Assembly (NCBI GenBank): GCA_034766995.1
Contig: CM068315.1
Span: 35,110,693-35,174,692, forward strand
Length of the DNA stretch: 64,000 bases
DNA from: Acanthacorydalis orientalis
Taxonomy: Eukaryota; Arthropoda; Insecta; Megaloptera; Corydalidae
Direction of reading: 5' to 3'
In this document: positions 34,399 to 45,554 of the stretch, one piece after another
Layout: each line of letters starts with the position of its first letter
Position numbering within the stretch: position 1 is the stretch's first letter
Notes under the pieces: model-generated
Seen by the model: the letters and a program-made list of their open reading frames with translations, nothing else
Databases searched by the model: none
Told to the model about the DNA's origin: nothing
Made by a program: the position numbers and the translations under genes

Positions 34399-34521
34399 TA
34401 TACTTTTATGTAATTAATGTACTTTTTATGTTTATAAAAGTAAGATTTTATATAAAAAAACACCGAAATATGAAACATGACAATCGATTTAACATATAAC
34501 TCCATAGCTATTGGAATTTTA
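34399..34521 (+). repeat. 123-bp block, source or sister of insert in mariner C
   Basis: About 95 percent identical to 40321-40444, which sits inside a mariner. Starts TATACTTTTATGTAATTAAT and ends CATAGCTATTGGAATTTTA. No inverted ends or poly-A mark it as a mobile element. Confidence 0.85.
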
Positions 34522-34977
34522 AACCGATGATCATTTATTTACGGACTATGACTCTGTGAATGCCTTCGGTGTGTTAGTAAGTGCAACAAGATCTCTGGTG
34601 TCAGAATATATTAAACTGCAATAGTGACGTTGAACGTACGGCGAAGGGGAGCTATAAATTAACTAAATTTTCGCGCGAAAAATCACAATTTCGTCTCACG
34701 TGCAGTTCATACCGAGGGTGCTTCCGGCTGACTGCTCATTGTACTTGAAACTATGTGTAATACATTCATAAAAATGCACGTTACACAACTATGTTAGAGA
34801 AAACTATATTGTGCTTTTCGAGTACACGCATCGGAGGATTTTTGTAAAATGTGCACGTATGAATATATTACTTCTTTATAGCATTTTAATCATAAATGTA
34901 ATGTATACATACACACATATATTTAAATGTAAGTTCCTATTTATGTATGTAATATACAAACACTAAATACGAACGTA
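34522..34977. other. no gene; mild GC rise at 34560-34740
   Basis: GTTGAACGTACGGCGAAGGG and GAGGGTGCTTCCGGCTGAC are richer in GC than the surroundings, without an open frame. Confidence 0.3.
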
Positions 34978-36251
34978 GAGTGATAAGTATCCCTGTTTGA
35001 CAATAAAACACAATTTTTTTTGAGTAAATTCCTTTTTATTTTTCAAGTTAATCTTCTTTTAGCTCTATACACTTAATTCAACGCATTTACAATTTTTTAA
35101 TCCTTTCCGAAATGTACGGTTTGTCAAACTCTTCAAAACAGGCATTTATAGCAGCGATGACTTCCGAATTTGATGCAAATCTTTTACCTCAGAGTAATTC
35201 CTTCAAATTTCGAAACAAAAAAACCCCACACGGTGCTAAATCTGAAGAATATGGTGGATGTGGAAGTAATTCGTAGTGCAATTCATGAAATTTTGCCATC
35301 ATAATTGTTGAGTTGTTAGCTGGTGCATTGTCATGATTGAAGAGTACTTTTTCTTTACCAAATGAAGACGTTTCTTCTTGATTTTATTTTTCAGCTGGTC
35401 TAATAATGATACATAGTAGACTACTGTTATAGTTTTCCTTTTTCAAGAGAGTAGATTCACAATATTCCATGAGCATGCCAAAAAACAATCGCCATAACCT
35501 TTCCAGCTGAAGCAATTACTTTTGCCTTCTTTGGTACACGTTTTCCAGGAGAAATCCATTGTTTTGACTACTCTTTCGTATCAGGTGTATGGTAATGGAT
35601 TCATGTTTCATCAAAGGTTATGTACTGATGCAAAAAATCATGTCGATTATGTTTACATATCGTTAAATACTCCTTTTAATTGTTCATTCGAATGCGTTTT
35701 TGGTCCATTGTGAGCAAACGTGGCACCCGTCTGGCGGATAGCTTTTTCATATACAAATATTCGTGTAAGATGTTTCATACACATTCATCTGAGATGCCTT
35801 CTATCTCAACTATCCCATAAAATTTGATTTTATGATCATTTAAAACAATATCATGGATTTTTCTAATCATTTCTTCAGAAATCACCTCGATTGGACGACC
35901 TGGGCGTTCTGTATCACAAACGCCTGTATGACCACATTTAAATTCATTGAACCAATATTTGTCGGTTGTTATCGAAGGTACAGAGTCCCCGTGGATAGAA
36001 TGTACCTTTTTTTATTTTCTCTATACATTTTCCCATCCAAAAACAGAAGTCTAATCGTTGACCGATACTAATTTTTTTCCATAGTTCAAAAAGATAAACA
36101 GTTGTTTACTTTGCACGATTGTCAAAACTAAGTTAATTAACGTTTTACGTTCAATCTTTGATAGCAGTAATTTGAAAGATAATGCTGTTAAAGATATTGC
36201 AATTTAATATCAATAGTCCCATCTCTTGTCAAACACCGGTAATTATCACTC
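34978..36251 (-). mobile_element. full-length mariner, third lineage (copy H)
   Basis: 1274 bp with 26-bp inverted ends, 22 of 26 matching: GAGTGATAAGTATCCCTGTT at the left and, on the other strand, GAGTGATAATTACCGGTGTT at the right. TA flanks both (34976-34977, 36252-36253). The ends differ from all other mariners here. Confidence 0.85.
35036..36080 (-). pseudogene. mariner transposase, dead (lineage H)
   Basis: Minus-strand translation in shifting frames gives the N-terminal WFNEFKCGHTGVCDTERPGR and a helix region. Next come RLLTMDQKRIR, then ITFDET-stop-IHYHTPDTKE with the first catalytic Asp intact but the following Trp turned to a stop. After these come SPGKRVPKKAKVIASAGKVM, LFNHDNAPANNST (second Asp kept), HPPYSSDLAPCGVFLF and RFASNSEVIAAINACFEEF. 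In the third block the usual C-D-F is C-G-V, so the third catalytic Asp is lost. The domain order is complete and the length is right, but at least six stops or frameshifts are present. Confidence 0.8.
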
Positions 36252-36253
36252 TA

Positions 36254-36951
36254 CCCTCGTACTCAATGAAATATTTTGCTTATGGTTGTACATATGTATT
36301 TATTTACAATTGTATTTGCGTTCACAGACCTTAAAATGAAATTTAGTGCCAGAATAGCTGTAATATTAAATATGTTTGCATGTTTCTTACACATGGAAAT
36401 TTGAATTCAATTAACAAGCTTTTTATTGTTTAATTTAAAATAAACTAATATATTTATCATTTTTTATAACACAACGAATCTAATTTTGAAAAATGAATGT
36501 AGAATTATACAAATTAAATAATCAGATTTAAATCTAGTTAGAAAAATATAGTTTTGCGAGTTTATAACAAATGTAGCTAAATAAATTTTAAGATAAATTA
36601 TAAATTTCAAAATGAGTTTATAAGAAATATCAATAATTTGAACATTTATAGTTTATCTGGGCTTTAAGCAATCTTTTATGTCGAAAGTGTTTATGTTAGT
36701 AATAAAAAAATTATTTAACGTTTTTGTATTATTTTATCTAAGAGGAAGAATACCTATTGATCAGAAATTTAAAAAAATATATAATTTTAAACATAAATCT
36801 TACCAAAAAAGACTATTTTCATTATTAGATGATTTTGTCTTACCTGAAACAAATAAAAATTATATAAAAACATATTCTTTTTACTTTTAATATTTTTCCA
36901 TTTTGAAGTGAATTTATTTAAAAAATCTTAAACATAAAAACATTCCAATAT
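36254..36951. other. no recognisable feature
   Basis: AT-rich. The frame 36678-36890 (70 codons) matches no family I know. Confidence 0.45.
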
Positions 36952-37112
36952 TTCAGTGTTCTGAAGATGATGGAATTGACATCATAACCCCTATAAACAA
37001 CAATTAAAAAAGATCAATCATCGATTATTGAACATTTTTGATTACACCTCTTTTTATCTGTGGAGTGAGTGAAAAAATTCTTCCTGAAAGTGAATTTAGC
37101 CACAGTCAGATA
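36952..37112. mobile_element. long-TIR MITE, right half
   Basis: GTGTTCTGAAGATGATGG, AGATCAATCATCGATTATTG and GAAAGTGAATTTAGCCACAG mark the right arm; the left arm is absent. Confidence 0.6.
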
Positions 37113-37231
37113 GTTATGTTCAATTCATAACTATATTTTTTTTTAAAATGTCACGGTTTTAATTTTTGTGTCATCTTTATTTTATTTTGATAATTTTCTT
37201 TTAGATTTGAGATTGAGAAAACAGTTCTGAT

Positions 37232-37500
37232 ACTGAGACTAAATTTATTTTCACAAATGAATTGTTTTTCATCACAAAAATCACACCAAAAAGTATCGAT
37301 CGAAAAATATTCTAAAATTTATTATCTTTATTGTTTTTAATTGTTGCTTATGTGCATTTTGATATCAACGCTAATATCCTTAAAGCCTCAAGGTACACAA
37401 AAATCAACAGAAGAATAATGGTTTTCTGTACCTTGGCGCTTTCAGGGTGATATGATTTGTGGAGTGAAAAAAGAACTCATAAATGAAAATAAATTCAAAA
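37232..37500. mobile_element. long-TIR MITE, both arms, shortened
   Basis: The left arm is TTTTCACAAATGAATTG through GTTGCTTATGTGCATTTTGA to CAAGGTACACAAAAATC. The turn is followed by TTTCTGTACCTTGGCGCTTT and a contracted right arm GATTTGTGGAGTGAAAAAAG. Confidence 0.6.
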
Positions 37501-37708
37501 TATCTAAGAAAAATCCAATAATTAAAGGTAACTGAATCGAATAATACAAATATCATCGTAAATGATTATAAAAAATAGATACAAAGAAAAAATCGTGTAT
37601 AATCATTATGATGAGTAGATATAATTTTTTTTCTGTTACATATAGAAAAATATATAACAAATCTACAACAACACTGCAATGGAAAATTGTATTAGGTGTA
37701 AAGACTAA

Positions 37709-37800
37709 TTCTGTGCCTTTAAACTGAATCACTCATAACTCTGTTTTCAATTAAAGTATTTTTTCGCCGTTTTAGGATTTTGACGTGGTAACCTTAACCC
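37709..37800 (+). repeat. dispersed repeat, about 90 bp, copy 1
   Basis: GTGCCTTTAAACTGAATCA, ACTCTGTTTTCAATTAAAGT and CGCCGTTTTAGG match 56157-56235 in the same orientation. Confidence 0.6.
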
Positions 37801-37911
37801 TTTGCACTCGGGGAATATTTTCACTTTTCCTACCACCAATTTGATAATTATAAATAAAATTTGCAGTTTATAAAAAAGTAACAAACTTATTTGTAGAAGC
37901 AAATTTTAAAA

Positions 37912-37914
<3 letters not shown>

Positions 37915-37983
<69 letters not shown>
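37915..37983. repeat. (CT)n-(TA)n microsatellite
   Basis: A short CT run, then a TA tract. Confidence 0.95.
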
Positions 37984-37987
<4 letters not shown>

Positions 37988-38789
37988 ACGTAGTCATTTT
38001 GTGAACAATTCAATATATTTTCAAATAAAAACGTGATGTAAATACGTTACACATGAATGAAAAATGTTGTATTCAATCATGTCAGGGACATAAATCATAA
38101 CATTGATATTTTTCATATAAAATAACCGACAAGGTAAATATTACAATTGCAAATAAATACATGAAAACAAATATGGTAACACCTGGATTATATCAATAAT
38201 CCAGTAGCTGTGAATTAAACATAAAGATAAGGTATGAAAGGTAAATATGTGTATGAAAATTATTGAGACCGATAGCATTGATTGAATTTCGTATTTGTAA
38301 AATATAAAATTTAGAAATATTTCGACATTTATTGTCGGAGCAGACTGCAAGTGATCTCTTTTAAGATTTTTATTAGTGATTAAATTTTAAATATTTCAAA
38401 ATATGAAATTTGATCGAAGGACTAAAAGTGAGTATTAAATAATTTATATTTGTAAAATACTTGATATAAAAACAGTCTCTGTTTTTAATTTCAGAAAATA
38501 AACATTAAAATAAAATACTCTGCCAAAAAGTTAATTCTATTTAATTTTATTCTAATTATTTATTACACACTTACTTTCATAAATGAAATTTCATTCTCCT
38601 TATTTAAGTATACTGATTTATGTACTTTATTTAAAGTTAATTTTTATTGTTATGAATGAATCGGTCATTTTAAAAACAACATAAGTCATGTTTTTTTCAA
38701 AATTTTTTTTGCCTAAATTAGATCCTTGAAGGTAGTATCATATTCAGAATAAAAATTTCATTAGTCACATTGTACCTATCTGTCGAAAA
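37984..38789. other. no recognisable feature
   Basis: AT-rich. GCCTAAATTAGATCC near 38710 recalls the foldback terminus at 1834 but stands alone. Confidence 0.4.
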
Positions 38790-39280
38790 TGACCACGCCA
38801 TTGCAAATTCACTGCAAAAAAGCATATGGATCGAACATTTCGATAACGTATAAAAAACAAATAATTTAAAACAAGTATCCTGAGGAGCACATGTCATTTT
38901 ACAACGAAATATTCAGCTATCCAATCGAGTAAATAGAAGAAATTCTACTAGAATCCGTCACGAATATGAATATGCACCTTAATAATAGATTATAAGCGAT
39001 TTTTAATAAAGAATCATACTAAAAAATCTTTTTTTAAAATAATTTATTATGCATTTAATACTATTCACTGCAAAAACAAAACAAGTTGAAACAATATACG
39101 TTGATTTTTTTTATACATTAAGGTTACAGTAACTATTAAGTAACTAACAAATTAAAGACCTAAAAAAACAAATTAACATAGAAAATCTTTAAAACATCTT
39201 ATTATTTTTATGTTAAGCGATTTTTATTGAATCATGTGAAATTTATGTACTGTGACTTATTTGAAGTTTGAAATGACTGA
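38790..39280 (-). repeat. dispersed repeat of about 470 bp, copy 2
   Basis: Reverse-complement partner of 25140-25610 (TATGAATATGCACCTTAATA, GGAGCACATGTCATTTTAC, AAGCATATGGATCGAACATT). Confidence 0.7.
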
Positions 39281-39579
39281 TATAAATATTTTACTTTTTA
39301 AAACTATCTCTTTTAAATACCGTAGATAAAAATACAAAAAAAATGTTTTATTCTTATTCAACAAGCATTGTTATTTATTTAAAATATCTTATTAAAACAA
39401 ATCGTAAAATAAAGTGAAATGAAATTAATTTATTTTATAATCAACAACTCTTGAATAACTTTATAGCTACAATTTATATTCTTGTAAATTTTATTACAGC
39501 TCATGTTTTAACTTTTATTACAATTAAAGAATGCTGTACTTGTAGGCCAATTAATATAACGACGTTCGTTATATTGTCA
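39281..39579. other. no recognisable feature
   Basis: AT-rich. Confidence 0.5.
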
Positions 39580-39588
39580 TAAATTGTA

Positions 39589-39612
39589 TATCTATCTATT
39601 TATCTATCTATC

Positions 39613-39653
<41 letters not shown>

Positions 39654-39655
39654 GT
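39589..39655. repeat. (ATCT)n-(TA)n microsatellite
   Basis: ATCTATCTATCT units run into a TA tract about 16 bp upstream of mariner C. Confidence 0.95.
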
Positions 39656-39869
39656 ATTTATGTACGTATATATTAAGTAGGTGCAAAAATAATTGCGGTT
39701 TTTGTTTGGCATTGATTTTAAGTTTGGCATTGATTTTTCTAGTTACCGTTACCTTTGGTTATAGTCGTGTGATACATCATTGTAAACAATGAAATTACCA
39801 CTATTGATTTCAGCTTATGTCTGTTAGTTTAATTCCTTACTATTTTTGGACATTACCTCTTAAATTAGT

Positions 39870-41250
39870 CATGTAAAAACGAAAATTCGCACGATTTGGT
39901 TGTATGAGTTTAAATTGGGATGGGAAGCAACTGAACCCGCTCGAAATATTAAATTTGTTTTTGGCGAAGAGTCAATTAGCGAACGACCAGCTCAACACTG
40001 GTTCCAAAAATTTCGTAATGGAAACAAAAGCCTTGATGATGAGGAAGATCATGGACGTCCTTCAGCTATAGATAATAATGATTTAAGAACCATTATTGAA
40101 GCGAACTCACGTAAAACAACCCGAGAGGTGGTAGAGGAACTCGATATTGATCATTCAATAGTTGTTTGACATTTAAACCTAATTAGAAAAACAAAAATCT
40201 GGATAAATGAGTGCTGTATGAACAAAATGAACATCAAGTAATTCAGCGATACGAAGTCTGATCTGCGCTTCTTTTGCGTAACAAAAATGGTCTCTCTGTT
40301 GATCGCATTGTCACATGTGATATACTTTTATGTAATTAATGTATTTTTTATGTTTATTAAAGTAAGATTTTATATAAAAAAAACACAGAAAAATGAAACA
40401 TGCCAATCGATTTAACATATAACTCCATAGCTATTGGAATTTTAATCGCATTATCACATGTGATGAAAAGTGGAGTCACTATAATAATCGGAAACCTTCA
40501 TTACAGTGACTAGACAGAGGAAAAGAACCAAAACAGTTTCCTAAATCGAAGCTTCATGAAAAAGCGATTATGGTCACTGTTTGGTGGTCGATAAGTGGCA
40601 ACATTCATTAAAACTTGTTAAATCCTGATGAAACCAATTTCTTTTGAAATAATATCTTACTTGATTGCATTGTCACATGTGATGAAAAGTGGATTCTCTA
40701 TAATAATCAGAAACGTCCTTCACAATGGCTAGAGCGAGAAAAAGCAACTAAACAGTTTCCTAAACCGAAGTTTCATGAAAAAAGTTTATGGTCACTGTTT
40801 GGTGGACGGCAAAACGCATCATTCACTTCAACTTCTTAAATCCCGGTGAAACAATAATAGCAGAAAAATATTGTCAGAAAATTGAAAAAATGTATGAAAA
40901 GTTGCATCCTTTACAGCCAGAATTAGTCAAAGAGGAGTAATTCTTCCTCATGACAACCCCCGAATACAGGTCTCACAAATGACTTTAAAAAAATTAAATG
41001 AACTTGATTACGAAACCTTACCTCACCCACCTTATTCTCCGAACCTGTCTCCGACAAATTATCATTTTTTTTAAAATTATTGTATTTTCCTACGAAAGAA
41101 AGTTTTCAAAGATAAAGCATCAGTTCAAAGCGCTTTCGATGAATTCATTAATTCCAGGACTTCAGTATTCTATCTTGTGGGAATAAACAAACTTGTTTCT
41201 TGTTGGGAGAAATGAGTGCAGGCCAGTGGTCTTTATTTTGTTAATAAATA
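39870..41250 (+). pseudogene. cecropia-type mariner transposase, interrupted
   Basis: The N-terminal frame 39900-40169 encodes YEFKLGWEATEPARNIKFVF, the HTH with HWFQKFRNGNKSLDDEED, and the second helix REVVEELDIDHSIVV. After a frameshift, LLLRNKNGLSVDRIVTC is cut at 40320 by the foreign block. Two versions of the first catalytic segment follow: DEKWSHYNNRKPSLQ (from 40463) and [16 protein letters not shown] (from 40680). Both keep the Asp-Glu-Lys-Trp motif that copies A and B have lost. The second Asp sits in LPHDNPRIQVSQMT near 40945; the third block is NLSPTNYHFF (Asp replaced by Asn) near 41055. It cannot make a working enzyme. Confidence 0.8.
40321..40444 (+). repeat. foreign 124-bp block inside mariner C
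   Basis: About 95 percent identical to 34399-34521. It is flanked on both sides by ATCGCATTRTCACATGTGA, part of the mariner. Junctions share 2-base microhomology with the source (GA at the left, AA at the right). Confidence 0.85.
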
Positions 41251-41317
41251 TATTTTTTAACTAATATGTGCCTCTTTATATTCGATACGTAAAAGCCGCA
41301 ATAATTTTTGCAAGTAT

Positions 41318-42125
41318 ACAGCATATATACATATATATTTCATAGGCATAGAATTATTATTAATGTTTGTGTCAGTTAATGATAACAAATTTTTAATTTT
41401 ATTTTTTTCGTACGTTCTTTATTAAATATTTTACTAATGACTTTTAAAAATAACAATTTGTTCTTTTTCTTATTCTTAAATATCTTTATAACCTAATCGT
41501 TATTAAAGACTTTTTATATAATGTAATTTATAAGAATTCCTAAATATAATTCGATTAACAATTATTTTTGTAATATTTAAAAACATTCTTTGATGAATAC
41601 TCGTGTATAATTTTTATCTACCGTCTATATATCACGTGCGGCACGTGCATTTGTACGCGGTATTAAATATGAATGCCCTATAAAAACAGAAGAGGGGAAA
41701 AAGTGAAATAGTTTAGTCAGCGTTGTCGGAGGGTGACAAAGTTCGGGGTGTCCGCCGCGAGTTTTATGTACATTTTTTTATTATAGCAACATTGCTGCAG
41801 GCCACTGTGGCCTATATTTATTTTGTACAAAAAAATAAAAAAGAAAATAATAATAAACTTTTACGCGTGACGAGAATTGAAAAAAGAATTCGTATTTATG
41901 AGAATGTAAACGAAGATAGAGAGAATTGTTCATTTGTTTCAGTATTATGTTATTATTATTATATTAGGAAAATTAGAAAAATTAATTAAAATCTAGTGAG
42001 TAATTCTTATTTCTTTTTAAATACTCAGTTATTTGGCTTATGCTGAAACTCTTAATAATTAATTTATATTTTATACAAAAAAATGTTTACTTTTTCCTAG
42101 ATATTTTTTTGTGGAACGCATATTA
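41318..42125. other. no recognised gene; GC rise at 41625-41775
   Basis: TATAAAA at 41679 followed by GTTGTCGGAGGGTGACAAAG and GGGGTGTCCGCCGCGAG could be a promoter and leader. The following frame (41723-41989) starts at TTG and becomes Lys/Asn/Tyr-rich, unlike a conserved protein. Confidence 0.3.
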
Positions 42126-42685
42126 TTAGGTTAGTAGGAAAATTATTGCGGGATTTTTTTCTGAATACCAACATTATGTTTTTCAATGAAAGTGTCATCT
42201 CATCGTGTTCATATTAATATCATTTTAAAGTGCATTTTTCTGTCGGTATTTTAACACATCGGCTTTGGTTTTATCATTAATTTTGCTTCAATTTGTGCTA
42301 TTGAATTAAAGATGGAAAAGAAGCAAATAAGAGTAATTTCTTTTTTTGTGTTCAAAACGGGTGGTAAAGCAGGAGAAACTACTCGTAAACTAAACGATAC
42401 TTTCTGTGTGGGTACTGTCAAGGAATGTACGATGCAATGGTTGTTCCAAAATTTTCGTGCTGGAGACGAGAGCATTGAAAATGAAGAAGGCCGCAGGTGT
42501 CCTTCAGTTTATAACGACCAACTGAAGGCGTTACTTGAATCAAAATTACGTACAACAATTCGAAAGCTTGCTCAAAAGTTAGACGTTAGTCATCCAACAG
42601 TTCTGGACCACTTAAAACCACTTAGATTAAAAAATGTATATGAATTTGAAGGTCGAAAACAGCAATTATTTTTCTACCGACCTAA
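42126..42685 (+). mobile_element. short HTH-only mariner, best-preserved copy
   Basis: 560 bp, with TTAGGTTAGTAGGAAAATTA at the left and TTTTTCTACCGACCTAA at the right, both bordered by TA (42124-42125, 42686-42687). It is the only copy with an uninterrupted reading frame through the HTH region. Confidence 0.85.
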
Positions 42686-42716
42686 TAGTTTTGACACGTT
42701 TGCTATATTCAGTTAG
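42312..42716 (+). CDS. mariner HTH-only protein, open frame
   Basis: The ATG opens 134 codons. Residues 1-60 correspond to the first transposase helix-turn-helix (MEKKQIRVISFFVFKTGGKA, then FQNFRAGDESIENEEGRR). Residues 61-100 are the linker and second HTH (DQLKALLESKLRTTIRKLAQ, KLDVSHPTVLDHL). The frame then runs through the 3' terminal repeat (about residues 105-125) and 10 codons of flanking DNA. The whole catalytic DD34D domain is absent, not frameshifted. In intact mariners this part binds the inverted repeats, so a protein like this could in principle bind ends without cutting. Expression is unknown and the open frame may be luck in a non-coding MITE. Confidence 0.5.
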   Translation: MEKKQIRVISFFVFKTGGKAGETTRKLNDTFCVGTVKECTMQWLFQNFRAGDESIENEEGRRCPSVYNDQLKALLESKLRTTIRKLAQKLDVSHPTVLDHLKPLRLKNVYEFEGRKQQLFFYRPNSFDTFAIFS

Positions 42717-43205
42717 TCTGTAATAGCTACTGTAGATATACATGCCGAAACTAGTAAGTAAGTAAACTTGTTGTGGTGGAAAACTGATACTAAGTGATCC
42801 AAAGAACGTAGACATCAGAATAAATAAATTTTTTTCTGGATTACATAACAATGAATTTTATATTCGAAACAAAACTCTTACAACTTAACATATAATAACT
42901 AAACTTTAAAATTTAAATTGTTAAGAAATATTTACTTATAGAAAAAATTTTACTAAGCTAGGTATTTTATCTAGTAATATTTTCTCATTTCAAGTTTGTT
43001 TCAAAAAATGATTAGCATATAAATTATTAAATAAGTCATGGTTAGCTCAACGATGTTATATTTTAGCTAATCAAAAATATGTATTTATTCTTCCATTAAT
43101 TAATAATTAGTCTTTTAGTAAAAATGAATTGATTGTTCAGTTTCTCTGAACTACAAATTATATTTAATTTATAATTACATTTAATTTTTAATATTTAATT
43201 TATAA
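42717..43205. other. no recognisable feature
   Basis: AT-rich spacer between two short-mariner pieces. Confidence 0.5.
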
Positions 43206-43383
43206 AAGCGTCCTTCAGTTTATAACGACCAACTGAGGGCGTTAGTTGAATCAAAACCATACACAACAATTTAATGTTAGGCGTTATTCATCCAACAATT
43301 CTGGACCACTTAAAACAATTAGAAAAATCAAATGTATATGAATTTGAAGATGATACACCGCAATTATTTTTCTACCAACCTAA
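43206..43383 (+). mobile_element. short mariner, 3' fragment
   Basis: Begins in the coding part (CGTCCTTCAGTTTATAACGA), covers the second helix region with a small deletion, and ends TTTTTCTACCAACCTAA before TA. Confidence 0.75.
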
Positions 43384-44394
43384 TACTTTTATATCAAGAT
43401 TCTTATAAGATCTTATTTTATGAAAAGAAAATAATTATCGATAACAGTTTCTATATTCAATAATAAATACTTTCTATTCATACAACATAAATAAAAATAC
43501 CCGCCGAATGACAGTTCTTGCACAGAAAAAAAATAATTTTGTAATTTATAATTGCATGGCGCATTGCAGTAGTCGCGAGACGAGAATGAAACCGCCTCCA
43601 TCAAATATGTCGCTGATGAAATGAACAGATAATTTAAAACGAATATTTCAGACGAGATCATTTTATGATAAAATGATGGATATACAGGACCACCATATAA
43701 TTTTCAACTTTAGCGAGAATTTTATTTATCGCCTCGAATGTCGGCATGTAGCGGCAAACGCGAAAGCTTTGATAAATGATATATATTCGGAAGTTAAAAT
43801 TTACGTGATATATCAAAAGTAGATGCAGGATTCATAAATATTGCAGCTGTTCGCTGCTGTGCGTGTAAACAGAGATGAAGTGCAGGCTGACGTCTTCCAG
43901 TGCACTTGCATTTTGTTCGAAATGAATACAGCGTTCTGTGTGACTGAGATTTTGATCGATTCAGATTCAAGTGGAAACGAATTCAGATTCTGTTTATATT
44001 TAAATTTAAAAATTCCATTATATATACTACAGAATTTCTGAATTTGTCTCGCTTAAAAACGACATCAAATAGAAGAAAATTAATTTAGTTATTATTTGTT
44101 GAAACATAAATATACCTAAAAATTTCAATCTCTTTTTTTTCTTATACATACTATAAGTACATCAATCTATGTCTCTTTCTATTCTTAACACTTAAAGCGC
44201 CGTCATGCAATTAAATTAATTTGCATTACTAACATTTTTTTAAAGATAGTTTGAAAGGTTCAAGTAATTTAATCAGCAAGTTTTTTTTGATAAAAACAGT
44301 TTCTTTCTTGAATACTGTTTAGAAAGTAATGTTTTTAATCAATAATTAAATGTATTAACTCGTATTTTTTTTATAATGATTTTAAAAAGACAGA
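43384..44394. other. no recognised gene; GC rise at 43830-43960
   Basis: ATAAATATTGCAG followed by CTGTTCGCTGCTGTGCGTG looks like a splice acceptor and an exon start. The frame 43841-44041 stays open for about 60 codons, but the protein is unfamiliar. Confidence 0.25.
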
Positions 44395-44600
44395 GTACTT
44401 TTTATCTATGAGATTTTTCTCTGCCTCAGTGCTCCAAAAATTATGCTCTGAGTATGGTCTCCATCGAAATATGCATAAATAATAATCAAAAATGATTGAT
44501 AATCAATTTTATAACATTTTTAGTCAGAAAATTTTCCATAGTTTGCGAGATGAGAGAAAGATTCAGTTATAAAATTGAGTTTAGCTACAATGCCTATACT
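44395..44600. mobile_element. long-TIR MITE, right half
   Basis: TCTCCATCGAAATATGCATA, ATAATCAAAAATGATTGATA and TCCATAGTTTGCGAGATGAG, then GAGTTTAGCTACAATG. Confidence 0.55.
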
Positions 44601-45554
44601 AAATTGTAAGAAACTGGGTGTTTTTATTGAAGAGAATTTTCTAAGATTTATATAAAAATTAGGCATTTTTTTGACCGATTCAAATTCAAACTTTTATTGA
44701 AAACTAATTCTTAATGTCATCTTAAATTAATAAAATAAAAATTAACGTCTAAATTAAATTTATAAATCACATTCGATCAAAAATACGCACAAGTACATAA
44801 TAGATATTTATATTTTAATTCAGAAAGGATGACTAATTATCTGATATATAGGTTATTAAGATATTTTTTGTTTAAAAAATTAAACTGAATTTAAAAACGG
44901 TAATCACAAGTAAATATTGGACAATTATACATATTTAAAATTGATTAAAACAAAATTTTAGCCTTCACAAATAAAATCTATTTTGATCTCACAAACCTAA
45001 AATATTTATTTGATGAATGGATGGAAATTTTCCAACATTTACCTTGCACTTTCATAGTTATCAAATCAAAAACCCAAAATCTAATCCAAAATAACTACTG
45101 CATTGACCTTATATGCTGTTAAGTAGATACTATTATTTGTCTATGAGAGTCGACTGAAATTCGGTGATTTTTTTCACTTTATTCTTAATATTTTTATTTG
45201 GATTCATATTATTCTCAATTATCGCATAAGAATATTTTTATTTTAAAAAAATGTGTTTTGTGGGGCGAAAAAAGATTTTGTTTGTGAAACTCTCATTCCA
45301 TTTTTCTTAACTTTCATACATACAAAAATCATTACAACTCGCCCCTCTTACACACTTTTTCATACCAATTTTACGTTGAAACATGCAATTTTTACATTAC
45401 GTTCGCACTCCTCTTCCAGTAATTCAACGGATGATAAATTGAGACACTACGGTGAGAAGAAAACATATTTTCAGATTATCATACCTTCTTTAGTCATTTC
45501 TTTAATACATCAAAATATTAACAATTAAAAATCCAATTATTACACAATATAATT
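44601..45554. other. no recognisable feature
   Basis: AT-rich. The frame 45253-45528 (91 codons) resembles no family. Confidence 0.45.

Larger units (their letters stand above)
39673..41317 (+). mobile_element. cecropia-type mariner (copy C), rearranged
   Basis: The 5' end TTAAGTAGGTGCAAAAATAA follows TA; the 3' end reads GCCGCAATAATTTTTGCA. The length of about 1645 bp exceeds the 1274 bp of copy A by about 370 bp. The surplus is a 124-bp foreign block (40321-40444) plus a partial duplication of the catalytic region (40445-40661 repeated from 40662). Confidence 0.85.

Noticed and set aside
41679..41989. TATAAAA promoter plus 88-codon gene
   Set aside because: The frame starts at TTG and becomes Lys/Asn/Tyr-rich low complexity; TATAAAA is frequent by chance here.
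45253..45528. 91-codon open frame
   Set aside because: Ser/Thr/Phe-rich with no domain resemblance, TTG/ATG start ambiguous and composition like the surrounding non-coding DNA.
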